Source: an uncultured Sphingomonadaceae bacterium
GTDB taxonomy: Bacteria > Pseudomonadota > Alphaproteobacteria > Sphingomonadales > Sphingomonadaceae
Direction: 5' to 3'
Length of the DNA stretch: 64,000 nt
Assembly (NCBI GenBank): GCA_947499975.1
Contig: CANMQE010000001.1
Coordinates: 620,001-684,000, forward strand
Shown here: piece after piece, positions 9,382 through 19,429 of the stretch
Numbering within the stretch: position 1 is the first letter of the stretch
How the letters are laid out: each line of letters opens with the position of its first letter
Position numbers and translations under genes: made by a program
Notes under the pieces: generated by a model
Database searches by the model: none
Seen by the model: the letters and a program-made list of their open reading frames with translations, nothing else
What the model was told of the DNA's origin: nothing

Positions 9382-10587
9382 TCAAGCGATACCGCCATTC
9401 TGGATCGAATAGATTGATACGGGATCATGGATATCTGCCGGTGGGGCATTCACCGGCCGATGGATCAGGATCTGCGCCTTGGCGAGAGCATTGAGGCCGC
9501 TGCTGTCCTGCTGGCTCAAGGGGAAGGCAAGGCCGCCCTCGAGATAGCCGCGTAGGAATTCCGCGCGGTCTCCGGTGCCCGGCATCTCGCTTCCGGCAAG
9601 GGCCGTCATCGCTTGCGGTTCCGGTTGCTCGGAACCCGCCATGCGCCTGAGAAGGGGTAGCAGAAACAGGAAGGCGGTAACGAAGCCGGACACAGGATTG
9701 CCCGGCAGGCCGATGATCCATTGCGGCCCTTTTCGGGCGACCAGGAGCGGTTTGCCTGGCTTGATCGCCACGCGCCAGAAATCGATTCCGGCCCCCCACT
9801 GTTCCAGCGCCGGGCGGACGAGATCGTGATCGCCCACGGATGCGCCGCCGCTGGTAACGATGACATCGGCGTCGCCTGCACGGTCAAGGGCGTCCATCAT
9901 GGCGTTCATCGTATCGGCCACCGGGCCAAGGCGGATAACATCTCGGGCAAGCGGGCGCGCCAGCGCTGCCAGCATCGCGCCATTGCTGGCCGGGATCTGG
10001 TGATCCTCGCAGGATGCCGGATCGGCAACCAGTTCGTCTCCCGAATCCAGTATGGCGAGAGATGGAAGCCGGAAGGTCTCCAGCCGCGCATTGCCCGATG
10101 CGATTGCCACGGCGATCTGGGCGGGATCGATGCGGCTCCCCATCGCAAGCAATTCCTGCCCGGCACTGAAATCAAATCCGCGCCGCCGGATGTGGCGCGG
10201 CGTTGGGCCATCCCGCGATGTAAGGCGCAGCGTATCGCCAGATCGTTCGGCATTCTCCTGCAGCAGCACGGCGCAGTCCCCCGGCGGCATCAACGCCCCC
10301 GTCGAGATACGCACCGCTTCTCCGGCTTGAAGTTCGCTCCTGTAGGGATGACCGGCAGCGCTTTCGCCCACGACCTGCCACGGTCCCTCCGTATCGCAGC
10401 TCCGAACGGCGTAACCATCCATTGCGGAGAGATCGGCGGCGGGCTGTGTGCGCGCGGCGAAGAGAGGCTGTGCCAGATAACGGCCCAACGCCTCTTCGAC
10501 ATCGAGAGTTTCCGTTCCGATGGGGCGCGCGGCCTCGTGCAGGCGTTCCTGCGCATCTTTCAGGGAGATCGGCTTCGGAGGCGTCAC
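9382..10587 (-). CDS. moeA: molybdopterin molybdenumtransferase MoeA
   Basis: Inserts molybdate into adenylylated molybdopterin, the last step of molybdenum cofactor synthesis. The protein has 401 residues with the MoeA N-terminal domain (SAMDGYAVR) and the MPT-binding domain (VTSGGASVGDHD, then IKPGKP). It starts with GTG, whose first base is the last base of the moaC stop (TAG/GTG), so the two are translationally coupled. It ends the ppiD-trp-moa transcription unit, 71 nt before lexA. Confidence 0.96.
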   Translation of the reverse strand: MTPPKPISLKDAQERLHEAARPIGTETLDVEEALGRYLAQPLFAARTQPAADLSAMDGYAVRSCDTEGPWQVVGESAAGHPYRSELQAGEAVRISTGALMPPGDCAVLLQENAERSGDTLRLTSRDGPTPRHIRRRGFDFSAGQELLAMGSRIDPAQIAVAIASGNARLETFRLPSLAILDSGDELVADPASCEDHQIPASNGAMLAALARPLARDVIRLGPVADTMNAMMDALDRAGDADVIVTSGGASVGDHDLVRPALEQWGAGIDFWRVAIKPGKPLLVARKGPQWIIGLPGNPVSGFVTAFLFLLPLLRRMAGSEQPEPQAMTALAGSEMPGTGDRAEFLRGYLEGGLAFPLSQQDSSGLNALAKAQILIHRPVNAPPADIHDPVSIYSIQNGGIA

Positions 10588-11054
10588 TATGCGCGCCAGT
10601 CGCCGCTTTTTCCGCCGGTCTTTTCCAGCAGCCTGACGTTCTCGATCGTCATGCCCTTTTCCAGTGCTTTTGCCATGTCGTAAAGCGTGAGAAGCGCGAT
10701 GGACGCAGCGGTGAGCGCCTCCATCTCCACGCCTGTCCGGCCTGTCAGCGCGGCACGGGCGGTTACCTCGACGCCGTTTTCCTCAAAGCTGAAATCGATC
10801 GTGACGGTGTCCAGCGCGAGGGGGTGGCAAAGCGGGATAAGGTCGCCGGTTTTCTTTGCCGCCATGATGCCTGCAATGCGGGCCGCCGAAAGCACGTCGC
10901 CCTTCGGCCCGCTGCCGTCCCGCACCGCGGATAGCGTGGCGGGAGACATGCGGATACGGCCCGCAGCAGTGGCACTGCGCACTGTTTCGGCCTTGCCGCC
11001 CACATCCACCATGCGAGCCGCGCCCTTGTCGTCCAGATGTGTAAGTTCGCTCAT
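10587..11054 (-). CDS. moaC: cyclic pyranopterin monophosphate synthase MoaC
   Basis: Forms cyclic pyranopterin monophosphate from the MoaA product in the first stage of molybdenum cofactor synthesis. The 155-residue protein carries the family blocks [32 protein letters not shown] and GVEMEALTA. It is coupled to moeA by a 1 nt overlap. No other moa gene lies in the window. Confidence 0.97.
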   Translation of the reverse strand: MSELTHLDDKGAARMVDVGGKAETVRSATAAGRIRMSPATLSAVRDGSGPKGDVLSAARIAGIMAAKKTGDLIPLCHPLALDTVTIDFSFEENGVEVTARAALTGRTGVEMEALTAASIALLTLYDMAKALEKGMTIENVRLLEKTGGKSGDWRA

Positions 11055-11094
11055 GCAGGCGACCTATCGCAGATCGCCTGTCACGGGCAACGGG

Positions 11095-11475
11095 TTAACT
11101 GCGCAGGCTTTGCGGAACCTTTCCGCCATTCTCGGCCAGCTTATCCATCACGTGTCGATGCAGAGCGATGTTTTCCTCTGCCGTGCCCGAATAGTCGTTA
11201 TCGCCCATTTCGTGCGCGAGTTCCTTGCGGTTCTCATAGCTGGGATCGAGACCGACGAGCTTCATCAGGTCCACGATGGAGGTTCGCCAGTTCAGCTTCT
11301 CGGCACCTTCCATCCGGTCAAGGCGGGCTTCCACGTCCACTTCGCTGATTTCCTCGCCCTTGGGCTGCGCGCGGCTGAAACCACCCGTGCCCGGCGTCGA
11401 CGTCCTCTTCGGAGCTTCCTGCGCCTTTGCCTCGGAGCCGAAGATTGCATCCTTGATCGAACTGAAAATACCCAT
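11095..11475 (-). CDS. DUF3597 domain-containing protein
   Basis: A small protein of unknown function (126 residues). It has a short N-terminal segment (MGIFSSIKDAIFG), a low-complexity linker and a C-terminal helical domain of the DUF3597 type (LNWRTSIVDLMKLVGLD, then LAHEMG). I chose ATG 11475 over the longer frame because AAGGAAAGGA precedes it. It lies between trpC and moaC in the same direction. There is no signal peptide. Confidence 0.85.
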   Translation of the reverse strand: MGIFSSIKDAIFGSEAKAQEAPKRTSTPGTGGFSRAQPKGEEISEVDVEARLDRMEGAEKLNWRTSIVDLMKLVGLDPSYENRKELAHEMGDNDYSGTAEENIALHRHVMDKLAENGGKVPQSLRS

Positions 11476-11553
11476 GGGTGTCCTTTCCTTGAAATCGCCC
11501 GGCTTCACCCGCCAACTGTTGCGCGGCGATCGGCAGGGCCGGGCCTCGGGAAA

Positions 11554-12342
11554 CTAACCGTTGAGCAGTGAAATGGTTGCCTTCTCGATATCGTCCTGAC
11601 GCATCAGGCTTTCTCCGACGAGGAAGCAGCGCACACCGCTTTGCGCAAGCAACTGGCAATCCGAATGCGAGTTGATGCCACTTTCACCCACCAGCAAGGC
11701 ATCTTCCGGCGCCAGGGCGGCAAGGCGCTGCGTCGTGGAAATATCGGTACGAAAAGTCTTTAGGTCACGATTGTTGACCCCGATCAGTCGTGATCGCAGC
11801 CTGGTAGCTGCGCGCTCCAGCTCTCCCTCGTCATGCACTTCTACCAGCACGTCCATGCCGTGAGAGATCGCTGCTGCCTCGATTTCGGCCATGACGGAGT
11901 TTTCCAGCGCGGCGACGATGATGAGAATGGCATCCGCACCCAGCGCCCGGCTTTCGGCGACCTGCCATGGATCGACCATGAAATCCTTTCGCAATACGGG
12001 CAGGGCGCAGGACGCGCGGGCGTCCGTTAGGAAGTCCTCATGGCCCTGGAAATATGGCGCATCGGTGAGGACCGAAAGGCAGGCAGCGCCGCCCTTTGCG
12101 TAATCCATCGCGTGCTGGTGCGGGCGGAAATCGTCACGGATCAATCCCTTGGAAGGCGATGCTTTCTTGATTTCCGCGATCAATCCATACCCTTCGCGGG
12201 ACTCTTCCTCCAGCGCGCGGCGGAACCCGCGCGGGGCCGATGCACCGGCGGCAAGGCGTTCCAGATCCGCCAGGGTCTTCGCTCCCTTGCGAACGCGAAC
12301 TTCCTCGCGCTTGGTCGCGCAGATTTCTTCAAGCTTGTTCAT
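11554..12342 (-). CDS. trpC: indole-3-glycerol phosphate synthase
   Basis: Converts CdRP to indole-3-glycerol phosphate in tryptophan synthesis. The 262-residue TIM barrel contains [18 protein letters not shown] and LVGESGI, and phosphate-binding glycines near its end. The ATG overlaps the trpD stop by 4 nt (ATGA), which fixes the start at 12342 rather than the longer open frame. Confidence 0.97.
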   Translation of the reverse strand: MNKLEEICATKREEVRVRKGAKTLADLERLAAGASAPRGFRRALEEESREGYGLIAEIKKASPSKGLIRDDFRPHQHAMDYAKGGAACLSVLTDAPYFQGHEDFLTDARASCALPVLRKDFMVDPWQVAESRALGADAILIIVAALENSVMAEIEAAAISHGMDVLVEVHDEGELERAATRLRSRLIGVNNRDLKTFRTDISTTQRLAALAPEDALLVGESGINSHSDCQLLAQSGVRCFLVGESLMRQDDIEKATISLLNG

Positions 12343-13331
12343 TTCGCAGCGGCAATCCAGCATTCGAGCAATGTCTTTGCCAGACCCTTGTCCAGCACTT
12401 CGGCAGCTTCTTCGGCGGCGTCTTCCCAATCCTCTGTCTCGCCAGCGACGATCAGGGAGGCAGCGGCATTGAAAACCACGGCATCGCGATACGGGCCAGG
12501 TGCGCCCATCAGGAGGGCTTCCAGCGCGCGGGCATTATGCTGGGCATCCCCGCCACGAATGGCCTCTACCGGTGCATGGGGCAGACCGGCATCCTCGGCC
12601 TTCACGCGGCGCATCAGCACCTCGCGGCCCTGAACGTCCGCCACTTCATTGCCTTCGTCCAGGCTCAGTTCGTCCAGCCCTTCGTCGCCAGAGACAATGA
12701 AGGTGCGTTCCGTACCGAGGCGCGCCATGGCGTCGGCATAGATCGGCACATAGGCGGGCCGGGCAATGCCGATCAGCTGGCGGCGCACCCGCGCGGGGTT
12801 GGATAGCGGCCCCATCAGGTTGAAGATGGTGCGCTTGCCCAGCTTCTGGCGGATGGGCTGGATGCGCGCCATGGCCGGATGATGGTTCTTGGCAAACAGG
12901 AAGCAGATGCCGATCTCGCGCAGCGTGTGCTCCGCCGTGCGGCCCGCTGCATCCATGTCGAGGCCCAGCGCTTCGAGCGTATCGGCCGCGCCGGCCTTGG
13001 AACTGGCGGCACGGTTGCCATGCTTTGCCACCGGTACGCCGCAGGCGGCCACCACCAGCGAAACGGCGGTGGAGACGTTCAGCGTGTGATGCCCGTCTCC
13101 ACCCGTGCCGCACACGTCGATGGCGTTTTCAGGCGCTTCGATCGGGATCAGCCGCTCTCGCATGGCGCGCGCTGCGCCAGTAATTTCCTCGGCACGCTCT
13201 CCGCGATCGGAAAGGTCGGACAGGAAGCGCGCAATTTCCTCGTCGGACGGTTCGCCATCCAGCATGGCGCTGAACGCGCTGTAGGCGGCATCTTCCGTGA
13301 GGGGATGCTCTACGTCGGGCAGGGTGCTCAT
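12339..13331 (-). CDS. trpD: anthranilate phosphoribosyltransferase
   Basis: Transfers phosphoribose from PRPP to anthranilate. The 330-residue protein carries the glycine-rich PRPP loop DVCGTGGDG, then [19 protein letters not shown] and [10 protein letters not shown]. It overlaps the trpG stop and the trpC start by 4 nt each (ATGA), indicating translational coupling through the GDC block. Confidence 0.97.
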   Translation of the reverse strand: MSTLPDVEHPLTEDAAYSAFSAMLDGEPSDEEIARFLSDLSDRGERAEEITGAARAMRERLIPIEAPENAIDVCGTGGDGHHTLNVSTAVSLVVAACGVPVAKHGNRAASSKAGAADTLEALGLDMDAAGRTAEHTLREIGICFLFAKNHHPAMARIQPIRQKLGKRTIFNLMGPLSNPARVRRQLIGIARPAYVPIYADAMARLGTERTFIVSGDEGLDELSLDEGNEVADVQGREVLMRRVKAEDAGLPHAPVEAIRGGDAQHNARALEALLMGAPGPYRDAVVFNAAASLIVAGETEDWEDAAEEAAEVLDKGLAKTLLECWIAAAK

Positions 13332-13954
13332 GCGCGCAACCTTTCGGGCAGTCCCGCCTCGATGCCGCAGAGCCTGCAAAAATTGGCGAGCAGTTCGTGG
13401 CCGTGCTGCGTGGCGATGCTTTCTGGATGGAACTGCACGCCGTGGATCGGCAGTTCGGTATGCCGGAACCCCATCACCGCAGTGCCATCCAGGCCCGGCG
13501 TCTCGCTGGTTGCATTCACCGCCAGGCTTGCGGGAATATCCTCCACGATCAGGGAGTGATAGCGCGTGGCGATGAAGGGCGAGGGCAGGCCGACGAAAAC
13601 GCCGGTATCATCGTGATCCACGGGCGACGTCTTGCCATGCATCAGCCCGCCGCGTGCAACCCTTCCGCCGAAATGCTGGCCGATTGATTGATGGCCAAGG
13701 CATACGCCCAGCAGGGGCCGCCGCGCATCGGCGCAGGCCGCCACCAGATCGAGGCTGATCCCCGCCTCGTTAGGGGTGCAGGGGCCAGGCGAGATCAGGA
13801 TGCCGGCAGAACCCTTTGCCAGAGCCTCCGACGCGGTCAGATCGTCATTGCGTACCACCTCTACCTTTGCGCCCAGTTCCATCAGGTAATGGACGAGGTT
13901 GAAGGTGAAGCTGTCGTAATTGTCGACAACGAGGATGTCGGGCGTTTCACTCAT
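13328..13954 (-). CDS. trpG: anthranilate synthase glutaminase subunit
   Basis: Supplies ammonia from glutamine to TrpE. The class I glutamine amidotransferase domain shows the catalytic triad C85 (GVCLGHQ), H176 and E178 (FHPES). The 208-residue length from ATG 13954 is standard, whereas the longer open frame upstream would run into pip. It is separated from trpE by two unrelated genes. Confidence 0.97.
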   Translation of the reverse strand: MSETPDILVVDNYDSFTFNLVHYLMELGAKVEVVRNDDLTASEALAKGSAGILISPGPCTPNEAGISLDLVAACADARRPLLGVCLGHQSIGQHFGGRVARGGLMHGKTSPVDHDDTGVFVGLPSPFIATRYHSLIVEDIPASLAVNATSETPGLDGTAVMGFRHTELPIHGVQFHPESIATQHGHELLANFCRLCGIEAGLPERLRA

Positions 13955-13985
13955 GCGCCTGCCTTTGCCTTTCGCGGCCCTGCGA

Positions 13986-14945
13986 TCAAGCGGATTTGCC
14001 CGCCAATTCATCGGTGGCGCGAACAAGCCCGTCGATAATTCCCGGTTCGGATGCACTGTGCCCGGCATCGTGCGCGATCCGCAGGTCTGCCTCCGGCCAG
14101 GCCTTCTTCAGTTCCCACGCCGAAACGGGCGGCGTGCAGATATCGTGGCGGCCCTGCACGATGATGCCGGGGATGTTCTTCAATTCGCCTGCATTCTTCA
14201 ACAACTGGCCTTCCTCCAGGAAGAAATCCTCCAGGAAGAAGCGCGCGCAGATGCGGGCGAAGGGCACGGCCTTGGATGGATCGGCAAAGCTGTCCAGCAA
14301 CTCTTCGTTCGGCAGCAGCGTGGCGACATTGCCTTCCCACATCGACCATTCGCGCGCCGCATCGAGGCGGGTCTGCTCGTCATCGCTCGTCAGCCGCGCG
14401 TGATAGGCTTTCACCAGGTTGCCGCGCTCTGCTTCGGGGATCAATCCCGTGAACGAATCCCATTGCTCGGCCATGATCTCGCTGGCACCGTATTCGTACA
14501 GCCAGGACTTTTCCTTCTGGCGGCCGAGGAAAACGCCGCGCAGCACCAGTTCGCTGGTGCGCTTCGGATGCGCCTGCGCATAGGCGAGGGCGAGGGTCGC
14601 GCCCCAGCTTCCGCCGAACACCTGCCATTTTTCAAACCCGCACATTTCGCGCAGGCGCTCCATGTCCTCCACGATACGCCACGTATCGTTATGGTCGATC
14701 TCCGCAAAAGGCAGCGATTTGCCGCAGCCGCGCTGGTCGAACAGCAGCACGTCGTAAAGCTCCGGGTCCCACTGGCGGCGATGGTCCGGGCTGATCCCGC
14801 CGCCGGGGCCGCCGTGCAGCATCACGGCAGGCTTTGCGCCCTTCGTGCCCACCCGCTCCCAATAGAGCGAGTGACCTTCGCCAACGTCCAGCATGCCGCT
14901 GTCATAGGGCTCGATTGCAGGATAGAGATCACGATACTGGGTCAT
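13986..14945 (-). CDS. pip: prolyl aminopeptidase (proline iminopeptidase)
   Basis: Releases N-terminal proline from peptides. It is a 319-residue alpha/beta hydrolase with the oxyanion motif HGGPGGG, the nucleophile elbow GGSWG (S113), the acid in GRHDICTP and the histidine in AGHSAS. Its start overlaps the stop of the preceding lipoprotein gene by 4 nt. The trpG start lies 31 nt downstream. Its location inside a trp operon is unusual. Confidence 0.95.
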   Translation of the reverse strand: MTQYRDLYPAIEPYDSGMLDVGEGHSLYWERVGTKGAKPAVMLHGGPGGGISPDHRRQWDPELYDVLLFDQRGCGKSLPFAEIDHNDTWRIVEDMERLREMCGFEKWQVFGGSWGATLALAYAQAHPKRTSELVLRGVFLGRQKEKSWLYEYGASEIMAEQWDSFTGLIPEAERGNLVKAYHARLTSDDEQTRLDAAREWSMWEGNVATLLPNEELLDSFADPSKAVPFARICARFFLEDFFLEEGQLLKNAGELKNIPGIIVQGRHDICTPPVSAWELKKAWPEADLRIAHDAGHSASEPGIIDGLVRATDELAGKSA

Positions 14946-15745
14946 TGCTGGTCCTCCTGGTCGGTGACGACGATGATGGGGCCTATCGGCGCGCCGGTAT
15001 CCTGCCGGTCACGGGCCGGATCCCATAGCTGGGAAACGCTGCCATCCAGAAACAGGGCATTGTCGACGTTCAACACATCGCGATAAAGCCGCGCAAACTT
15101 GCCGAAGCTGACCGGCGCCTCGCTGATGACGAAATGCGCGCGCCCGGCGGCATCCACGCCCACGCCATTGCGGATCTTGCGGCTCGTGCCATCGGGATCG
15201 AAGGCCGGGTGAAGCTCTCCATTGATCACCAGCATCGGGCCGGACTGGGTGGCAAAGGCTGGTCGCTCGTCAATGTCTCTGGCGAAGCGCTGCGTATCCC
15301 ACACCCGCCACGGGCCGTTCACGCTTTCCCCGAAGAAGACGCCGTTGGGCAGGAGATGGAAATTGCCCGGCCCCTCGTTCTGGTTCAGCACGCTGAGGCG
15401 CATTCCATCCTCAACGTAATATCCGATGGGGCGGCCTTCACCGTCATACATGCCGCCGTTCATTGCCATCGCGACCGCGTCTTCGGAATTATCGTTCTGC
15501 AGGCCTTCCTCCAGCGCGGGGAGGGAGCGGTAGGGCTGGTCCGAATCTTCAGGCGAAAGATCCATGGCGATGGCATGCGCGCCCGGTTGCGCGATGCAGT
15601 GGGTGAAGGGCGTATCCTCGAACATGATCGGTTCGCAGATGGATACGCGAGCTTCCTCTGCCTCTCCGTCGGCGCGGATGGAGCAGGCGGACAGCGCCAG
15701 TACCGCAGCACCAAGGGCCAAACGCCTGACGGTCGCCCTGGTCAC
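14942..15745 (-). CDS. phosphodiester glycosidase-family lipoprotein
   Basis: A secreted protein of the NAGPA/DUF2233 phosphodiester glycosidase type, seen in AMAMNGGMYDGEGRPIGYYV, the GVFFG block and the FLDGSVSQLW block near the end. The N-terminus is a lipoprotein signal with lipobox LSAC, so it is probably membrane-anchored in the periplasm. The GTG start at 15745 overlaps the trpE stop by 4 nt (GTGA) and gives a compact signal peptide; the longer frame would overlap trpE far more. The substrate is unknown. Confidence 0.85.
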   Translation of the reverse strand: MTRATVRRLALGAAVLALSACSIRADGEAEEARVSICEPIMFEDTPFTHCIAQPGAHAIAMDLSPEDSDQPYRSLPALEEGLQNDNSEDAVAMAMNGGMYDGEGRPIGYYVEDGMRLSVLNQNEGPGNFHLLPNGVFFGESVNGPWRVWDTQRFARDIDERPAFATQSGPMLVINGELHPAFDPDGTSRKIRNGVGVDAAGRAHFVISEAPVSFGKFARLYRDVLNVDNALFLDGSVSQLWDPARDRQDTGAPIGPIIVVTDQEDQQ

Positions 15746-17253
15746 TGGCCGAACCTCGGTTCGCTCGCCACCTCCACGGCTTCGCGAGCGGCGGCGATGA
15801 GGGCGCCGGCCTTGTGGCGACATTCGGCAGCCTCGTATTCGGGCACGCTATCGGCGACGATGCCTGCGCCTGCCTGCACGTGCATGGTGCCATCCTTCAC
15901 CACCGCGGTGCGCAATACGATGCAGCTATCCACCGATCCATCCGGCGCGAAATAGCCGACGCCGCCTGCGTAGGGGCCGCGCGTTTCCGGCTCCAGCTCG
16001 GCGATGATCTCGCAGGCGCGTATCTTGGGCGCGCCGCTGACAGTTCCGGCAGGAAAACCCGCAAACAGCGCATCCAGCGCGTCTTTGCCCTCTGCCATCT
16101 GTCCCACAACATTGCTGACGATGTGCATCACGTGACTGTAGCGTTCGATGGTGAAGCTGTCGGTCACCTTCACGCTGTCGGCACCGGCCACGCGGCCCAC
16201 GTCGTTGCGGCCAAGGTCCAGCAGCATCAGGTGCTCTGCACATTCCTTCGGATCCGCCAGCAGGCTGATCTCGTTCGCCTTGTCCTCGCTCTCGGTCTTG
16301 CCGCGCGGGCGCGTGCCGGCAATCGGCCTGATGGTGACTTCCCCGTCGCGAACGCGCACGAGGATTTCCGGGCTGGAGCCAACGACGGCAAAGCCCGGCA
16401 AATCCAGAAAGTAAAGGAAGGGCGAGGGGTTCACGCGCCGCAACGCGCGGTAAAGCGCGATGGGCGGCAGGGGGAAGGGGCAGGTGAAACGCTGCGCCAG
16501 CACCACTTGGAAGATGTCGCCAGCGGTGATGTAGTCCTTCGCCCGCAGCACGATGCGGGCGTAGTCGTCCGGATCCATCACGGCTTCGAGGTCCAGCTCG
16601 GGCAGATCGGCCATGCGCTGCGTATCGGGCACCTTGCCCGCCAGCTTGCGCAAGGTTTCGTCGATCATCTCCGTCGCGCGCTCTATCGCTGCGTCCGGAT
16701 CGCCATGCTCCGCCCAGAGCGGAGCGGTTACATACAATGCATCCGTCAGCCGGTCGAACACCAGCACCAGGGCAGGGCGCGCGAACAGCATGTCGGGCAG
16801 GTCCAGCTCGCTCTGCGCGGCGCGGGGCAGGTTCTCGACCAGCCCGATCGTCTCATAGCCGAAATAACCCACCAGGCAGGCGAGGGCGGGCGGCAAGCCA
16901 TCCGGCATATCAATCCGGCACGCATCCGCCAGCGCGCGCAGTTCGCCCATCGCATTGCCATCCAGCGGGGAAAAGGCATCGCGATCATCGCGCCATTTCG
17001 GATTGATCTCTGCCCTCGGGCCGGTGGCCCGGAACAGCAGGTCGGGATCCAGGCCCAGCAAGCTGTATCGGCCCCGGATTTCTCCACCCTCGACGGACTC
17101 CAGCAGGAAATCTCCGCGACCCGGCTCGATCAGTTTCAGCGCCGCGCCAATCGGTGTTTCGGTGTCCGCAATAACCCGCCGCCAAACGATCGTGTTACGG
17201 CCGCCCGAAAGGGCCTCACGCGCGGCCGCGGCATTCAGCGGATAGGCAGACAT
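15742..17253 (-). CDS. trpE: anthranilate synthase component I
   Basis: Converts chorismate to anthranilate with ammonia from TrpG. The 503-residue protein has the N-terminal TrpE domain and the chorismate-binding domain with PSPFLYFLDLP, IAGTRPRGKT, LLDLGRNDVGRV and AGAGIVADSVPE. It starts 12 nt after the ppiD stop. There is no room for a separate leader or attenuator between the two, so any trp regulation must act upstream of ppiD or inside it. Confidence 0.97.
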   Translation of the reverse strand: MSAYPLNAAAAREALSGGRNTIVWRRVIADTETPIGAALKLIEPGRGDFLLESVEGGEIRGRYSLLGLDPDLLFRATGPRAEINPKWRDDRDAFSPLDGNAMGELRALADACRIDMPDGLPPALACLVGYFGYETIGLVENLPRAAQSELDLPDMLFARPALVLVFDRLTDALYVTAPLWAEHGDPDAAIERATEMIDETLRKLAGKVPDTQRMADLPELDLEAVMDPDDYARIVLRAKDYITAGDIFQVVLAQRFTCPFPLPPIALYRALRRVNPSPFLYFLDLPGFAVVGSSPEILVRVRDGEVTIRPIAGTRPRGKTESEDKANEISLLADPKECAEHLMLLDLGRNDVGRVAGADSVKVTDSFTIERYSHVMHIVSNVVGQMAEGKDALDALFAGFPAGTVSGAPKIRACEIIAELEPETRGPYAGGVGYFAPDGSVDSCIVLRTAVVKDGTMHVQAGAGIVADSVPEYEAAECRHKAGALIAAAREAVEVASEPRFGQ

Positions 17254-17265
17254 GCGAGAAAAGCC

Positions 17266-19197
17266 CTAGTTGCCCGAACCGGTCAGCTGCGCACGAACGG
17301 CCTCGATAGCCTGGTCGTTCAGTTCGACCTCGAAGGACGCCTCTGCAGCAGCAAGGAACTGCTCCAGATATTCGTTCTGCGACGCCTGGCCCAGCTGCTG
17401 GCGGGTTGACTGGATGATGGGATCGCCCTCTGCCAGTTCCGGCGCCTCGATCTCGTCAAGCTGCATCACGAACCACGTGCTGGCATCGTCAAGCCGGACG
17501 CGCTTTGTCGTACCCTCAGCCATCGAGAAGAACAGCAGGGTGGCGCGAGAGAGCTGGCCCTGTTCGGCAATCTGCCTTCGGTTCAGGCGCAAGGGTTCGG
17601 GGCCAGGCAGGCTGACGTCTTCGGCTGCCACCGCTTCTGCAAGGGAAGAGCCTTCTTCCACCCGTTGCAGGATGCGCTGCGATGCGGCGCTGGCGGCGTC
17701 CATGCCTTGATCGCGGCGCCATGCGACTTCCAGGCGATCCCTGATCTCTGCCAGCGGCGCTGCCGCGCTTGGCGTGATTTCAGACACTTCGAAAATGAGG
17801 AACTGCTCGCCCGGCACGATCTCTGCCAGCAGCGGGCTGCCCTCGTTCATCTCGAATGCGGTGCCGATCACGCGCGACAGTTCCTGCGGGGCCTGTTCCT
17901 GCGTGCCATAGATAACGCCATCGGAGGTGAGCGGCTGGCTGGATACTACGTCCACGCCCAGATCGGCCGCAGCTTCGGAAAGGCTGCGCCCGTCGGCGAA
18001 TTCATCCTCAATACGCTCGGTCAGTTCGTTCAGGGCAAGCCTGCGACGTTCCTGGACCAATTGCTCACGGATGTCGCCGCTCGCCTGCTCCAGCGACTGT
18101 CCGCTGATCTGCGAAACATTGTCTACCCGCAGGACATACCAGCCAAGATCGCCGCGAATCGGGCCGACAAGCTCGCCCTGATCGGCAGCGAAGGCCGCGC
18201 TCGCCACTTCGGTGGAGGCCTGCGATTGCAGGGCGTCCTGCTCGATTTCGGAAAGCGCCACCGTGCTCAGACCCTTGGCCTGTGCGGACGCGGCAAGAGA
18301 GACACCGCCTTCGACTTCGTCGATCACGGCCTGCGCGGCCGCCTGTGTAGGAAGCACGAGCTGCGTGAAACTACGCTGCTGGCTAGCGGCATACTGCTGC
18401 GCATCGCGCTGGTAGCGGCGGGCAATCTGTTCCTGCGTTACCGGGGGAAGATCACCGACAGCATCGATGCCGAAAGTTACGTAGCGAAGCTGACGCCTTT
18501 CGGGCCGGATATAGGCCGAGCGATTGCCCTCGTAATACTCGCGTAGCTGCTCTGCCGTGGGATCGCCTTCGGGGGCAAAGGCGGCGGCGGGCAGGGCGAC
18601 GACGTTGCCGCTGCGCGTATCGTTGATGAGCTGGGCATAGCGGCGGTTCAGGCTGGCGGGCAGGCTGGCACCATGGCCGATCGGCAGGATCAACTGGCGG
18701 GCGTAGAGGCCCATCGCCAGATCATCGAGAACGGTTGCCTCGGAAAGGCTGAGGCGGCGCAGCGCCGCGCGGAAGGCATCGGCACTGAAATTGCCATCCA
18801 CGCCCTGGAAAGCCGGAATACCCACCAGTTCGCTGTTCACCAGCCTGTCTCCCGCACGCAGGCCCAGTTCCCTGCCGTATTCGGCAATCGCCGCACGGCT
18901 CACCATCTGGTCCAGCACGTCTTCCAGCCCGCCCTGCGCCAGGAACTGTTCCATCGTCAGCGTGGGGTTGTTGGCGCGGGCCTGCTGATGCGCATTGTTC
19001 ACATTGGTGATGAGATCGGCAGTGGAAATGCGGCGATCCCCCACGACAGCCACACGATCACCGCCGGTAACACCGCCGAACACGCCGGTGTTCGCCACGT
19101 CGGAACTGGCGAAGGCCACGGCGATCAGGCCGAGGAACGCCAGCGTGACGCCGATACCGATCTTTGACTGGAAGAACTTGCGGAAGAAGGTGATCAT
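17266..19197 (-). CDS. ppiD: PpiD-like peptidyl-prolyl isomerase / periplasmic chaperone
   Basis: A 643-residue protein anchored by one N-terminal membrane helix (about residues 12-31), with a SurA-type N-terminal chaperone region and one or two parvulin-like modules in the periplasm. It is expected to help outer-membrane proteins leave the Sec translocon. The parvulin signature is weak (for example GELVGPIRGDLGWYVLRV), which is common in this family and may mean low isomerase activity. It is the first gene of the trp-moa unit and is divergent from tpiA. Confidence 0.9.
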   Translation of the reverse strand: MITFFRKFFQSKIGIGVTLAFLGLIAVAFASSDVANTGVFGGVTGGDRVAVVGDRRISTADLITNVNNAHQQARANNPTLTMEQFLAQGGLEDVLDQMVSRAAIAEYGRELGLRAGDRLVNSELVGIPAFQGVDGNFSADAFRAALRRLSLSEATVLDDLAMGLYARQLILPIGHGASLPASLNRRYAQLINDTRSGNVVALPAAAFAPEGDPTAEQLREYYEGNRSAYIRPERRQLRYVTFGIDAVGDLPPVTQEQIARRYQRDAQQYAASQQRSFTQLVLPTQAAAQAVIDEVEGGVSLAASAQAKGLSTVALSEIEQDALQSQASTEVASAAFAADQGELVGPIRGDLGWYVLRVDNVSQISGQSLEQASGDIREQLVQERRRLALNELTERIEDEFADGRSLSEAAADLGVDVVSSQPLTSDGVIYGTQEQAPQELSRVIGTAFEMNEGSPLLAEIVPGEQFLIFEVSEITPSAAAPLAEIRDRLEVAWRRDQGMDAASAASQRILQRVEEGSSLAEAVAAEDVSLPGPEPLRLNRRQIAEQGQLSRATLLFFSMAEGTTKRVRLDDASTWFVMQLDEIEAPELAEGDPIIQSTRQQLGQASQNEYLEQFLAAAEASFEVELNDQAIEAVRAQLTGSGN

Positions 19198-19325
19198 CGA
19201 TTTTGTCGTTTTCTGTGCTGTGGGCCGGCCGGGAAAACCTGCGCCGAGTTAGCGGTCGCCTTATCCGCCCTGCGACTCTCCCGCAACAGGCAGAGCAAGC
19301 TTTCCCGCAAAGTGGAAAAGCAACT

Positions 19326-19354
19326 TTGACAAGCCGGTGGCCGCAGACTAGCGC
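19326..19354 (+). promoter_or_regulatory. possible tpiA promoter
   Basis: A perfect -35 hexamer TTGACA (19326-19331) is followed 17 nt later by a poor -10 (TAGCGC), in the 232 nt gap between divergent ppiD and tpiA. Only the -35 is convincing. Confidence 0.3.
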
Positions 19355-19429
19355 CCTTCAGTACCTAAACGGAGATGTTGGCCTGTCCGCATCATTCGAC
19401 AGAACTAAATTCACGGAAAAAACAGACAA

